Assembly: GCA_030167125.1 (NCBI GenBank) | Contig: CP126531.1 | Coordinates: forward strand, 2,892,578 to 2,956,577 | Origin: Rhodanobacteraceae bacterium | Lineage (GTDB): Bacteria; Pseudomonadota; Gammaproteobacteria; Xanthomonadales; Rhodanobacteraceae | DNA: 64,000 nucleotides | Direction: 5' to 3' | Shown: positions 28,505 through 37,213 of the stretch, in pieces | Layout: each line of letters begins with the position of its first letter | Numbering within the stretch: position 1 is the stretch's first letter | The notes under the pieces: generated by a model | The model's input: only the letters and a program-made list of their open reading frames with translations | Database searches by the model: none | What the model was told of the DNA's origin: nothing | Position numbers and translations under genes: made by a program

Positions 28505-29236
28505 ATGCGATCCGCACGTTTCCGCATCCTTGCATTCGCGCTGCTGGCGTTGCCGCTCGCGCTCGGCGCTTGCGTCAACGGCGTCAACGGTTCGGTCGAC
28601 GTCGCGGCCGGCACCAGCGTTTCCGATGCCAGCACCGTGAATGGTTCCGTGCATGTCGAGGCCAACGCCAAGGCCGACAAGGCTTCCACCGTCAATGGCT
28701 CGATCCATCTGGCCGAGAATGCCAAGGTGGGCAGCGCCAATACCGTGAATGGCGGCATCACGCTCGGCGAGCACGCGACCGCCGGCAGCGTCGAAACTGT
28801 CAATGGCAGCGTGAGCCTGGACAAGAATGCCACGGTGTCCGGCGACGTCACCGCAGTGAACGGCAAGCTCGACCTCGCCGCGGGTTCGGCGATCAACGGC
28901 AAGTACACCGGCGTCAACGGTCATATCACCATCGACGGCGCGCACGTCGGCCAGGGCATTACCACCGTCAACGGCGACATCGACATCACCGGCAACGCCG
29001 TGGTGGATGGCGGCATCAAGGTGGCGAAGCCGAAAGACAACGGCATCTTCGGCATCCACTTCTCCAGCGACAACATTCCGACCATCACGATCGGCGCCGG
29101 CGCCACGGTGAACGGTCCGCTCACCTTCGAACGGCCCGTCAAGCTCTACATCAACGACCAGGCGCACGTCGCGGGACCGATCACCGGCGCGAGCCCGGTG
29201 AAGTTCAGCGGGTCGACGCCGCCGGCGTCCTCCTGA
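28505..29236 (+). CDS. Repeat-built lipoprotein with bactofilin-like VNGSI units
   Basis: 243 aa. The signal peptide ends in lipobox LGAC (Cys at about 24). The rest is about eight imperfect repeats of 18-20 residues, each centred on (T/A)VNG(S/G/K)(I/V/L), alternating with (N/H)A(K/T)(V/A) turns. Such regular beta-rich repeats suggest a right-handed beta-helix or bactofilin-like rod. AGGAGG lies upstream of the ATG. The role is probably structural at the cell envelope; no partner is evident. Confidence 0.8.
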   Translation: MRSARFRILAFALLALPLALGACVNGVNGSVDVAAGTSVSDASTVNGSVHVEANAKADKASTVNGSIHLAENAKVGSANTVNGGITLGEHATAGSVETVNGSVSLDKNATVSGDVTAVNGKLDLAAGSAINGKYTGVNGHITIDGAHVGQGITTVNGDIDITGNAVVDGGIKVAKPKDNGIFGIHFSSDNIPTITIGAGATVNGPLTFERPVKLYINDQAHVAGPITGASPVKFSGSTPPASS

Positions 29237-29238
29237 TC

Positions 29239-29280
29239 GTCGATGCGGCCGCGCGTCCCGGGACGCGCGGCCGCATCGAC
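29239..29280. terminator. 42-bp perfect palindrome between convergent genes
   Basis: A perfect 21-bp inverted repeat without loop bases (centre TCCC/GGGA, flanks GTCGATGCGGCC) separates the repeat lipoprotein from the end of the 12-gene operon. It should act as a bidirectional terminator; there is no T-run. Confidence 0.7.
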
Positions 29281-29288
29281 CGACGGAT

Positions 29289-30509
29289 TCAGATCAACGG
29301 CGTGATGTTGGCGTCCAGCCCCAGCAACGCCTTGCCGTAGATTTCTTCGCACACCGGCGGGAGCACGAGTGCATGGCGTGCGGCGGTATTGGCGTCGCGC
29401 CAGATGCGTTGCAGCGGATTGGCGTCGGCGAACGCGCCGGCACCGTAAGCCGAGATCAATGTATTGATGGCTTCGGTCACGAGCTTGCCGACGTAGCCCG
29501 CGCTGGCACGGGCACGTGCGCGGGTGGTCAGGTCCATGCGCTGGCCGCGGCTTGCGAATGCGTCGATGTCATCGGCAATACGGTAGGCGTGCAGGTGCGC
29601 GCTGTCGATCTTCAACGCGGCCTCGGCAATCTGCATCTGGAAGCCGGGCGAGTCGGCCTCGCGCTGGTAGATCGTGTACGGAACGTTGCGCCGGCCGGCG
29701 CCCGAAATGACGTGGTGCAACGCGGCGCGCGCGAGCCCGAGCTGCGGACCGAGCAAGGCCAGCACCATCATGGGCACGCATGCGGCGCGATAAAGGGTTT
29801 CGTCCGGATTCGTGTTGGGAATCGTGCCGGCAATTGCTTCGCGGAGCGACATCAGCCGGTGCGCCGGAATGAACAAATCTTCGGCGACCAGGCAATTGCT
29901 GCCGGTGCCCTTCATGCCGGAGGCGTACCACGTGTTTTCGATCGCGAGTTCGCGCATCGGCACGAAGCCGAGCCAATGATCGACCACGCGCACCTGCGCA
30001 TCGCGCTCCAGCACGCCCAACATGGCCCAGTCCGCGTGCAGCGAACCTGAAGCCCAGAACCACTTGCCGGAAATGCGTATGCCTGCATCTTCGCGCTGCA
30101 TGCCTTCGCAGGGCGCGAAGACGCCGGCGATTCGCGTGTCGGGATTCGCGCCGAAGATTTCCATGCGGGCCTCGTCGCCCAGCATTCCGGCGAACCACGC
30201 GGCGTTTGTCAGCAGGCTCAACACCCAGGCGGTGGAGCCGCACGACTCGGCGACCAGCGCGACCACGTCCAGCCATGCGCGTGCGCCGATCTCGTGGCCC
30301 CCGCAGCGCCTGGGCGTCAGCATCCGGAACAGGCCGGCATCGCGCAGCGCTTCGACGTTGGCGTCGGCGATGCGCCGCTCGCGTTCGGTTTCGGCCGCGT
30401 GTTCGGACAGCAGCGGTTGCAGCGATTTCGCCGCGCCCACCAGTTGCTCGTGCAGCATGCGCGCCTGGTCGGTGGCGCGCTGCATCGGCGGGCGCAGGGA
30501 TGCAGCCAT
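29289..30509 (-). CDS. Flavin-dependent monooxygenase, acyl-CoA dehydrogenase fold
   Basis: 406 aa, group D type (HsaA/HpaB-like oxygenase component). Helical N-domain, beta-barrel with KWFWASGS and WYASGMKGTGSNCLV, and a C-terminal helical bundle with YVGKLVTEAINTLISAYG and WRDANTAARHALVLPP. The catalytic Glu that true dehydrogenases have near the WRD motif appears absent, as expected for a monooxygenase. Reduced flavin should come from the reductase encoded just upstream, whose stop overlaps its start (TGATG). Last gene of the operon. The hydroxylated substrate is unknown; a carrier-bound or free aminoacyl product is a guess. Confidence 0.87.
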   Translation of the reverse strand: MAASLRPPMQRATDQARMLHEQLVGAAKSLQPLLSEHAAETERERRIADANVEALRDAGLFRMLTPRRCGGHEIGARAWLDVVALVAESCGSTAWVLSLLTNAAWFAGMLGDEARMEIFGANPDTRIAGVFAPCEGMQREDAGIRISGKWFWASGSLHADWAMLGVLERDAQVRVVDHWLGFVPMRELAIENTWYASGMKGTGSNCLVAEDLFIPAHRLMSLREAIAGTIPNTNPDETLYRAACVPMMVLALLGPQLGLARAALHHVISGAGRRNVPYTIYQREADSPGFQMQIAEAALKIDSAHLHAYRIADDIDAFASRGQRMDLTTRARARASAGYVGKLVTEAINTLISAYGAGAFADANPLQRIWRDANTAARHALVLPPVCEEIYGKALLGLDANITPLI

Positions 30510-31042
30510 CACCAGCCGTCCACGGCGTTCCACTGCACGATCGGATCGTGCGCATGGATTTGCTTGTAGCGGCCGGAGAAGAAGATCAGCGGTTGCGCTT
30601 CCGGGCCGTGGGCAAGATGCTCGATTTCCGCGATGAACAGCAAATGGTCACCGGCCGGATGGATGTCCACCACACGCGCGACGATTTCAGCGAGGCTGCC
30701 GTCCAGCAGCGGCGTACCCGCCTGATCATGGAAACGTGCTTCGGTGTCCGGCTCGGGACGATTGGCGAAATGCGGGCCCAGCTTGCGCTGCTGTTCGGAC
30801 AGGATGTTGATGCCGCAGCGGCTGCCGACGCGCACATGCTCGACGAAACTGGATGCCTTGCGCACCGAGATCAGGATCAGCGGCGGTTCCATCGAAACCG
30901 AAAGGAACGAATTCACCGTCATGCCGGCCGGGTGGCCGGCGCGCGTGAAGCTCACCACCGTCACCCCGGTCGCAAAGCGGCCCATCACCCGCCGGAACAG
31001 GACGGGATCGATCGAGCGAGCTTGATCGGCGGCATTGGTCAT
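30509..31042 (-). CDS. Flavin reductase (HpaC/HsaB-like)
   Basis: 177 aa, the usual size. The flavin reductase-like split-barrel signature starts with FRRVMGRFATGVTVVSF, then GMTVNSFLSVSMEPPLILISV, then the C-terminal HPAGDHLLFIAEI and LIFFSGRYKQ. It delivers FADH2/FMNH2 to the overlapping monooxygenase. ATG at 31042 is chosen because it gives family length; no good ribosome site is visible, and an in-frame TTG exists at 31120. Confidence 0.88.
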   Translation of the reverse strand: MTNAADQARSIDPVLFRRVMGRFATGVTVVSFTRAGHPAGMTVNSFLSVSMEPPLILISVRKASSFVEHVRVGSRCGINILSEQQRKLGPHFANRPEPDTEARFHDQAGTPLLDGSLAEIVARVVDIHPAGDHLLFIAEIEHLAHGPEAQPLIFFSGRYKQIHAHDPIVQWNAVDGW

Positions 31043-31157
31043 GCGGGTGGTGCCGAGGGGTAGGATGGCCGGCCCGGCTGGGGTCGGGTCGGGGACGGCA
31101 TGATCCCGTGGAACATGCAAGTTGCGCGCCCGATTACGCCACGCCTGCCGGCCAGCG

Positions 31158-32969
31158 TCAATGCGGGCGTGCAGATTGCCGTGAGCGGTGCGGCGGCATG
31201 GCGTGGGCGGTCGGCATGCTCACGATCTGCTGCAGGGCGAGCAACAACGCCGCCTGTGCCCAGCGTTGCGTGAACGTATGGTTGGCGCCTTCGAAGGTGC
31301 GCATGCTGAAACATCCCGACCGGATGTATTTCGGCACCAGCGATCCCGCTTCGATGCCGAGACGGATCAACCCCGGGTCGTCGCTGGAGTAGAGAAAATG
31401 GACCTTCACGCCGCGCCGGGCCAAGGTCGCGAAGCCGCGGTCTAGGTCTCCCCGCAGCGGCACGCCGATGCGGCGCGCCCCATTGCGCAGGGCGCCCTTG
31501 CTTTCCAGCGCGATCTTCCACGCCGCCACCAGCGCAACCCGGCGCAGGTCGACGCGGCCGCTGAGCAACTTCCGCCACGAGCGCGCCGACCTCACCGATT
31601 TGCCGTAATGCGCGATCTGGTTGAACCGCCGGTCGGCGCCCGATTCGAACCCCGGCCGCGGCAGGAACACGCCGCAGTTGACGAGGTACGCGGCATCGAC
31701 GGCCTGGCCCGCGAGCGCGGCGCGCAGCGCGTGGCTCGCGCCCGAGCACATGCCGCCGATGATCAGCTCGCGCGCACCGCGCCCGCGCAGCCATTCCACG
31801 CAGACGCCGATGTCCTTGACGCCGTCGACGCCGTACGTCGCGTTTTCGATCGCGCCTGCGCGGGCGGGACTGTCACCGATTCCGGTCAGGTCCATCCGCA
31901 GCACCTGCATGCCCGATGCGGCCATCCGCCGCGAGAAGCCGACGTCGAAGCGGCTCACGCCGATATGGTGGACGGCGCCCGCGTTCAGGACCAGCAGCGT
32001 GCGGTCCGGTTGCGAATCCATGGGCTCGGCGAGGATGCCGAAGATGCCGTCGCCCGGCGAAACCACGGTTTCCCTGACCCAGGTGTCGCCGGCGTGCAGC
32101 GTCGCGAAGGGGCGCAACGGCAGAGCCGGTGTCGCGGTTCCCGTCCTTTCGTGCCCCGCCACGCCGCGCACGTAATCGATGCACGTGTCGATGAAAACTT
32201 GCGCGACCTGGTTGAGATGCGGGTCGGCCATCATGTCGACGTAACCGGGAATGCGCCGTTGTTCGACCTGGCAACCCTCGGCTTGCAGGTGATCCCGCCA
32301 CTGACCGCCCGGAAGGTCGTCGCGTTCCAGGAGCAAAACCCGCGGTACAGGCGCGGCCATGCGCGTCAGATCGATCTTCGTCAGCGCCTCGCAGGTCGAC
32401 GGACTCAGCCAGAACCCGCTGGCCGCCTGGCCGCCTTCCTGTTCCACGGCCGGGGGCGGCTGCAAATCCATCGCGGCCTGGAGCGCGTGCAATTCGTGCA
32501 GCCAGCGCCGGCCGCGGACGACGGGGTTGAATGCGACCAATGCGGCGAGGTCGTCGCGACGCAGGGCCGCCAGCGCGGCAAGCGTGGCGCCGAGGTGAAC
32601 GCCGACCAACACCACCTTGCCCGCGCCGGCACGGCGCATGCAGTCGCAGGCGTCGTGCACGCTGATGATCCATGATTCCACGCGATCGGGATCGGCATCG
32701 CCCCCCGCGCTGTCGCCGCAGCCGTCGAGGTCGAAACGCAGGCTCATGAAACCGCAGCGCGCACCGGCTTCGGCGAGGTGCCGGAGCGTGCGGTGCGCGC
32801 AGGTCTCGTCGCGACCGAATGGCGGCACGATGACGATTCCGATCGTGCTGCATGCGTGGTCGGGCGTGTAGAGCCAGCCGAAGCGGGCGCGGTACTCGGG
32901 ACCGAACCACCCGGCATCGGCGATGTAGCCGTCGCGAACCCAGCGGGCGCGGGCAAAATCCTTCGTCAT
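31158..32969 (-). CDS. Double-domain alpha/beta hydrolase, Cys-type (paralogue C)
   Basis: 603 aa made of two alpha/beta-hydrolase domains. Domain 1 (about 35-270) has RFDLDGCGDSAGG but its nucleophile elbow reads GVHLG with His125 where Ser is expected. Domain 2 (about 295-600) has LNAGAVHHIG, RMDLTGIGDSPAR and a GMCSG elbow with Cys408, Asp531 and His564 (GANHTFTQRW), an apparent Cys-Asp-His triad. The layout resembles a fusion of the exosortase-A-associated hydrolases 2 and 1 known as separate genes. It is most like paralogue A. A 110-base gap, the largest in the distal operon, separates it from the upstream esterase. Confidence 0.8.
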   Translation of the reverse strand: MTKDFARARWVRDGYIADAGWFGPEYRARFGWLYTPDHACSTIGIVIVPPFGRDETCAHRTLRHLAEAGARCGFMSLRFDLDGCGDSAGGDADPDRVESWIISVHDACDCMRRAGAGKVVLVGVHLGATLAALAALRRDDLAALVAFNPVVRGRRWLHELHALQAAMDLQPPPAVEQEGGQAASGFWLSPSTCEALTKIDLTRMAAPVPRVLLLERDDLPGGQWRDHLQAEGCQVEQRRIPGYVDMMADPHLNQVAQVFIDTCIDYVRGVAGHERTGTATPALPLRPFATLHAGDTWVRETVVSPGDGIFGILAEPMDSQPDRTLLVLNAGAVHHIGVSRFDVGFSRRMAASGMQVLRMDLTGIGDSPARAGAIENATYGVDGVKDIGVCVEWLRGRGARELIIGGMCSGASHALRAALAGQAVDAAYLVNCGVFLPRPGFESGADRRFNQIAHYGKSVRSARSWRKLLSGRVDLRRVALVAAWKIALESKGALRNGARRIGVPLRGDLDRGFATLARRGVKVHFLYSSDDPGLIRLGIEAGSLVPKYIRSGCFSMRTFEGANHTFTQRWAQAALLLALQQIVSMPTAHAMPPHRSRQSARPH

Positions 32970-33079
32970 GTTGTCACCCGCCGCATTCCATGCGTCGTGC
33001 CATTCAGGCCACCGAAACGGCGGGTGGCCAGGGTCAAAACGTGATCAGTGTCACAGCAGGAAGCTGAATGCCAGCCTGA

Positions 33080-33736
33080 TCAGGACAGCGGAGCAAGGAA
33101 CCGCCGCAGGGCGCGCCAAACGGGGAGGGGAATTCCGTGGCCGCCCTCGAACGGCAGCCAGGTCACCCGGGCGCCGCCCGCAAGCGCGGCGTCGCGCAGG
33201 GCTTCGCCCGCGGCGAACGACAATTCCCCGTCGTCGCGTCCGTGCGCGACCAGCACCGGCAGGCCTGCCAGGCGCGGCAGCAGCGGTTGCCATTCGTCGA
33301 ATGCGATCCGGGTGGACGACAGCAGCGCGAGCGCATCGACGCGTCCGCCGTGCAGCACGTAGTCCATCGCCAGCATCCCGCCTTGCGAAAACCCGACCAG
33401 GGCGAAGCGTTTGCCGCTTGCGGCTTCATCACACAGCGCGCCCAGCATTGCGCGGGCTTCGCCCCGGCCCGCGGGATGCATCGCGTGCAGGTCGCGCGCA
33501 CCGTGTTCGCGCAGGCGCGCTTCGGAAGCCACCGGCCACCAGGTCCGCCCCGGTTCGGCGGCGAGCGGCGCATCGGGGAAAACGAAGTGGGCATCGATGC
33601 CCAGCGACGCGCCGAAAGGCGCCAGGTCGGCGGCCTGCATATTGCGACCGTGCAGCATCACGACGACCAGGCGTGATCCGGGATTGCCGCATTCGAGTGT
33701 GCGCAGGGTGCCGCGTGTGCGTTCCCTTGCCTCCAT
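33080..33736 (-). CDS. Small carboxylesterase/phospholipase-type hydrolase
   Basis: 218 aa. Single alpha/beta-hydrolase domain with HGRNMQAAD (oxyanion), GFSQGG (Ser), Asp in HGRDDGELSF and His in EGGHGIP, so the serine triad is intact. It is a normal esterase of the same family as 8330-8995. The start at 33736 follows the stop of paralogue B by five bases. A longer in-frame extension upstream would overlap paralogue B by over 160 bases and is not supported. Confidence 0.85.
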   Translation of the reverse strand: MEARERTRGTLRTLECGNPGSRLVVVMLHGRNMQAADLAPFGASLGIDAHFVFPDAPLAAEPGRTWWPVASEARLREHGARDLHAMHPAGRGEARAMLGALCDEAASGKRFALVGFSQGGMLAMDYVLHGGRVDALALLSSTRIAFDEWQPLLPRLAGLPVLVAHGRDDGELSFAAGEALRDAALAGGARVTWLPFEGGHGIPLPVWRALRRFLAPLS

Positions 33737-33741
33737 CGGAT

Positions 33742-35424
33742 TTATCGCCCTGCTTCCGCCCGCGGCAGGGACGCGAGAAAGCGCAGCATCTGTTCGACGA
33801 TGGCGCGTCGCCGCCACAGACGGAACATCGGGTGGTCGATGCCGGCCACTTCTTCCAGCGCCAGATAGCCGAGCCGCGATTCGCGTGCGATGCAACGGGA
33901 ACAACAATCGCGCAGATACGCGAGGCCGTCATCACCTTCGGCGTAGGACAACATGACCGGAACGCGTTTCCGGCTCAACGCGACCAGCCAGCGTGCCGCC
34001 ATGGGCCTGATACCGAACACATCGAGCAATGACCAGACACCGAGCTGGCCGAGAAGGTGTTGACGCCTGCGCCTGGGCTTGCGCCAGGCAACCGTGTCGG
34101 GAACCCGGATAATGATCGGCTGGCCGGGTTTCCACCACAGCAGCGGGTTCAATGCGAAGACGCCGTCCACGCGGGTATCCAATGCAGCGCGAAGCGCGAT
34201 CCATGCACCGACACACAATCCTGCGAGTACGACGCGGTGGTATCGGCCGCGCAGCGCCGCAACCACCCGCACCGTATCGTCCAGGCAATGCGGATCGTAG
34301 GGCCTGCCCGGCGGACGATTGTTGTCCGGACTTTCTCCGAAGGCGGTGAAATCCACGCACACGCAGGCGTAGCCCCGCAGCGCCAGTTCTCGCGTGTATT
34401 CGACCCAGGCGCGACCGGGCCCGATATGCGGGTCGGCCCCCGAGTTCAGGAATACCACCACCGTGTCGGGCGAGGCGCCCGGTGCCTGAGTGTGTATGGC
34501 AGCGAGTCCCGCGATGGTCACGAACGCCGTGGATACTGTGCCGTTCGCCCACGGTATCTCGGCCGACTGGCCAGTCGGCGTCCGGGCGCCGGACTCGCAC
34601 TCGGGTGGCGTGCCCAGCCATTGGACGATGGGCTCGACGAAGCCTTTCGGCAATGTGTCTTCGCCCGAGGGCACGTCCAGCATCGTCTGCATCGACTCGC
34701 ACGCACGCACGTCGAGCGCATGCCCGCTGGCGCGCATGGCATCGATGAAAGGGGAATCGACGGCCTCCGATCGCGTTACCAGCAGCGTGCGCCTGGCATT
34801 CGGCGGGGCAGTCTTGGCGATGTCGATGCCGGCGAGGTCCTGCGCGGTCGCGGAATCGATCACCAGTCCGGAATAGGCCACGGTGCCGGGCTTCTCCGGA
34901 TCGATGATTCCCAGCATCTTCAACTCGCGAAGCCAGCGCCTTCCGGAGAGCACCGGCGCACATGCGACCACTGCATCCACGTCAAGCGCGGCGGCATCGA
35001 GCAAGGCAAAGGTTGCAGCGAGGCGCAAGCCCAGCAGCGCCACTTCGACGATGCCTGCCTTGCGCATGGCGGTGACCGCAGACGCGATGCTTCCACGCCA
35101 TGCGGCCGTGCGATCGCGGTCGTCGGCGGCCCCTGCGGAATTGCCGGTGCCATCCCAATCGAATCGCAGCGCATGCCATCCGGCCCGCGCAAGCGATTCC
35201 GCAAGGGTGCGCAAGCTTCGATAGCACGACCAGTATTCGTATCCAAGCGGCGGCGCAATGACCACGCCAGCCCGCGAAGGCCGGTCCGGTGCCGTCCACC
35301 ATCCGGCAAGCGGACGCTGGCCGGGACCGAACCATGTGCCTGCCGTGACAAAGCCGGCGCCGCGCGTCTGGTGGGGTGGAAAGCCGGGTTGCGCGCGAGC
35401 GCGCTCGGCAAGCTCAATGCTCAT
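33742..35424 (-). CDS. Double-domain alpha/beta hydrolase, Cys-type (paralogue B)
   Basis: 560 aa. Domain 1 has FDWDGTGNSAGAA and an elbow GLRLA with Arg134 in place of Ser. Domain 2 has LNSGADPHIGPGR, VDFTAFGESPD, the elbow GLCVG with Cys404, an Asp at 498/499 (AEGDDG) and His531 (GIDHPMF). It is the most divergent of the three. Its start lies inside the end of paralogue A (11-base overlap), so translation is coupled. Likely roles are thioester cleavage or transfer from a carrier protein; no substrate is shown. Confidence 0.8.
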   Translation of the reverse strand: MSIELAERARAQPGFPPHQTRGAGFVTAGTWFGPGQRPLAGWWTAPDRPSRAGVVIAPPLGYEYWSCYRSLRTLAESLARAGWHALRFDWDGTGNSAGAADDRDRTAAWRGSIASAVTAMRKAGIVEVALLGLRLAATFALLDAAALDVDAVVACAPVLSGRRWLRELKMLGIIDPEKPGTVAYSGLVIDSATAQDLAGIDIAKTAPPNARRTLLVTRSEAVDSPFIDAMRASGHALDVRACESMQTMLDVPSGEDTLPKGFVEPIVQWLGTPPECESGARTPTGQSAEIPWANGTVSTAFVTIAGLAAIHTQAPGASPDTVVVFLNSGADPHIGPGRAWVEYTRELALRGYACVCVDFTAFGESPDNNRPPGRPYDPHCLDDTVRVVAALRGRYHRVVLAGLCVGAWIALRAALDTRVDGVFALNPLLWWKPGQPIIIRVPDTVAWRKPRRRRQHLLGQLGVWSLLDVFGIRPMAARWLVALSRKRVPVMLSYAEGDDGLAYLRDCCSRCIARESRLGYLALEEVAGIDHPMFRLWRRRAIVEQMLRFLASLPRAEAGR

Positions 35425-37213
35425 GTGGGTTCCACCGCAGGGACTTCAGGAGGGCCGCATGCAGCGCACTTTGTGCCCAGCGTTGGGTGAACGTGTGATC
35501 CGCGCCTTCGAACAATTGCATGTCGCAGCGGCCGCGCCGTCGCAAACGGCGCAAGCTCGAACCCGCCTCGTTCGCAAGCAGCGTGCGCCCCGGATCGCCC
35601 CTGGAATAAAGGAAGTGGAGGAACGTGCCTCGACGGCCCAACGCCAGCAACTGATATCCGAGGTCGTCGTGCAGGGGGACGCGCAGGCATCTGGCCGCGT
35701 TCCGCAGCACGCGCAGTGTCCGCTGCTCGAGATGCCATGCCGCCACGTGGATCACTGATCCAATGGCAACCTTGCCCGCCAGCAATCGACGCCAGGCACG
35801 CGTCGATTTCACCGATTGGCTGTAGTGGGCGACGTCACCGAAAAAGTTGGGTCCGTCCGGGTCGAAGTCGACGGTGGCCCCGAACACGCCGCAGTTGATC
35901 ATGTAGATGCGGCTGACCTGCCGTGCAATCAGCGCGCCCCGGAAAGCATAGTACGCGCCGGAGCACATGCCGCCGACCGTAATGTTTCGCGCACCACGCG
36001 CATGCAACCAATCAACCAGCTTGGCGACGTCTTGCGCTCCGTGCGGGCCATACACGATGTTCTCGTCTTCTCCGGGGTACGCCGGACTGTCACCAATCCC
36101 CGGCAAGTCCGCCCGCAACACGCACCAGCCGTCCGCCGCAAGTTCCCGCGCCAGCGGCACGGACATGCGATTGGAACCGATGTGCCGGATGGCACCTGCA
36201 TTGAGAATCAACAGGGCAGGCCCGGACGTGGGCTTCGATGGTTCCGCGAGGATGCCGAACATGCAGTCGCCGGCATTGACCACCTGTTCCCTGATCGTGT
36301 TTTCGCCGACGCGAAGCGCGATGGAAGACCGCAGTTCCCGTTGTCCGCCCGCTGGGGCAGCGTTCGAACGGGCGGGCATCGAGGTTGCGCACTCGATGCA
36401 TGCGTCGATGAGCTCCTGTGCCACGCGATTTGCGTGGGGTGCATCCATCATTTTCGTGTAACCCGGGATGCGCCTCTGGACTATTTGGCAACCAGCTGAC
36501 TTCCAGGTGTCGAACCAGCCGGTATGCCGTTCCGCCAGATCGTCGCGTTCAAGCCACCACAACCTTGAAGCGGGTGCCGCGGTCGCCGCCAGATCGAAGC
36601 CCTTGAGCCTTTCGCATGCTTCCGCATTGAGCAAAAAACCATTGGTTTCCTGCCCACCTTCGTCGGATGAACAAGGGGGCGGGACCAAGTCCATCGCCAT
36701 CTGCAATGCGCGAAGTTCCCGCAGGTACGCCTTGCCGGAAACCACGGCGTTGACCGCGACGAGCGCCGAAACGTCACTGCGCGCTTGTGCCGCCTGGATC
36801 GCGAGCGTCGCACCCAGGCGCACGCCGACGACCACCAGTTGGGATGCTCCACGACTGCGAACGAGGTCGCAGCCATCGCCGATGCTCCTGATCCAGGCGC
36901 CGATTCGATCAGGATCGGCGTCATCACCGGCGCTGTCGCCACTGCCATCCAGATCGAAACGCAGTGCGAGGAAGCCGGCTCGCGCGGCGGCTTCGGCGAG
37001 ATGCCGAAGCGTGCGATGGGCACAAATGTCTTCACGGCCGAACGGCGGCACGATCACGACGCCGACGCCGTTCGGTGCGGGCTTGTCGGGGCGATACAGC
37101 CAACCGAACCGCGGGCGATCTTCGGGGCCGAACCATCCGGCTTCGGCGGTGTAGCCGTCGCCGCGGATGGAAACGCCTTCGGGGCTGGCGGCCTCTGGTA
37201 CGTAGCCGTTCAT
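35414..37213 (-). CDS. Double-domain alpha/beta hydrolase, Cys-type (paralogue A)
   Basis: 599 aa. Domain 1 has AGWFGPEDRPRFGWLY, RFDLDGSGDSAG and a GVRLG elbow with Arg132 for Ser. Domain 2 has LNAGAIRHIG, RADLPGIGDSPAY, the GMCSG elbow with Cys417, Asp540 (YSRGDPG) and His573 (GADHTFTQRWA). The start ATG at 37213 overlaps the GH2 stop as ATGA; longer in-frame extensions run through the GH2 gene. It shares the WFGPE N-terminus with paralogue C. Confidence 0.82.
   Translation of the reverse strand: MNGYVPEAASPEGVSIRGDGYTAEAGWFGPEDRPRFGWLYRPDKPAPNGVGVVIVPPFGREDICAHRTLRHLAEAAARAGFLALRFDLDGSGDSAGDDADPDRIGAWIRSIGDGCDLVRSRGASQLVVVGVRLGATLAIQAAQARSDVSALVAVNAVVSGKAYLRELRALQMAMDLVPPPCSSDEGGQETNGFLLNAEACERLKGFDLAATAAPASRLWWLERDDLAERHTGWFDTWKSAGCQIVQRRIPGYTKMMDAPHANRVAQELIDACIECATSMPARSNAAPAGGQRELRSSIALRVGENTIREQVVNAGDCMFGILAEPSKPTSGPALLILNAGAIRHIGSNRMSVPLARELAADGWCVLRADLPGIGDSPAYPGEDENIVYGPHGAQDVAKLVDWLHARGARNITVGGMCSGAYYAFRGALIARQVSRIYMINCGVFGATVDFDPDGPNFFGDVAHYSQSVKSTRAWRRLLAGKVAIGSVIHVAAWHLEQRTLRVLRNAARCLRVPLHDDLGYQLLALGRRGTFLHFLYSRGDPGRTLLANEAGSSLRRLRRRGRCDMQLFEGADHTFTQRWAQSALHAALLKSLRWNPHEH

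Noticed and set aside
33737..33907. Longer N-terminus for the small esterase
   Set aside because: It would overlap the preceding hydrolase by over 160 bases and adds an Arg-rich stretch unlike the family; the ATG at 33736 is at the family start.
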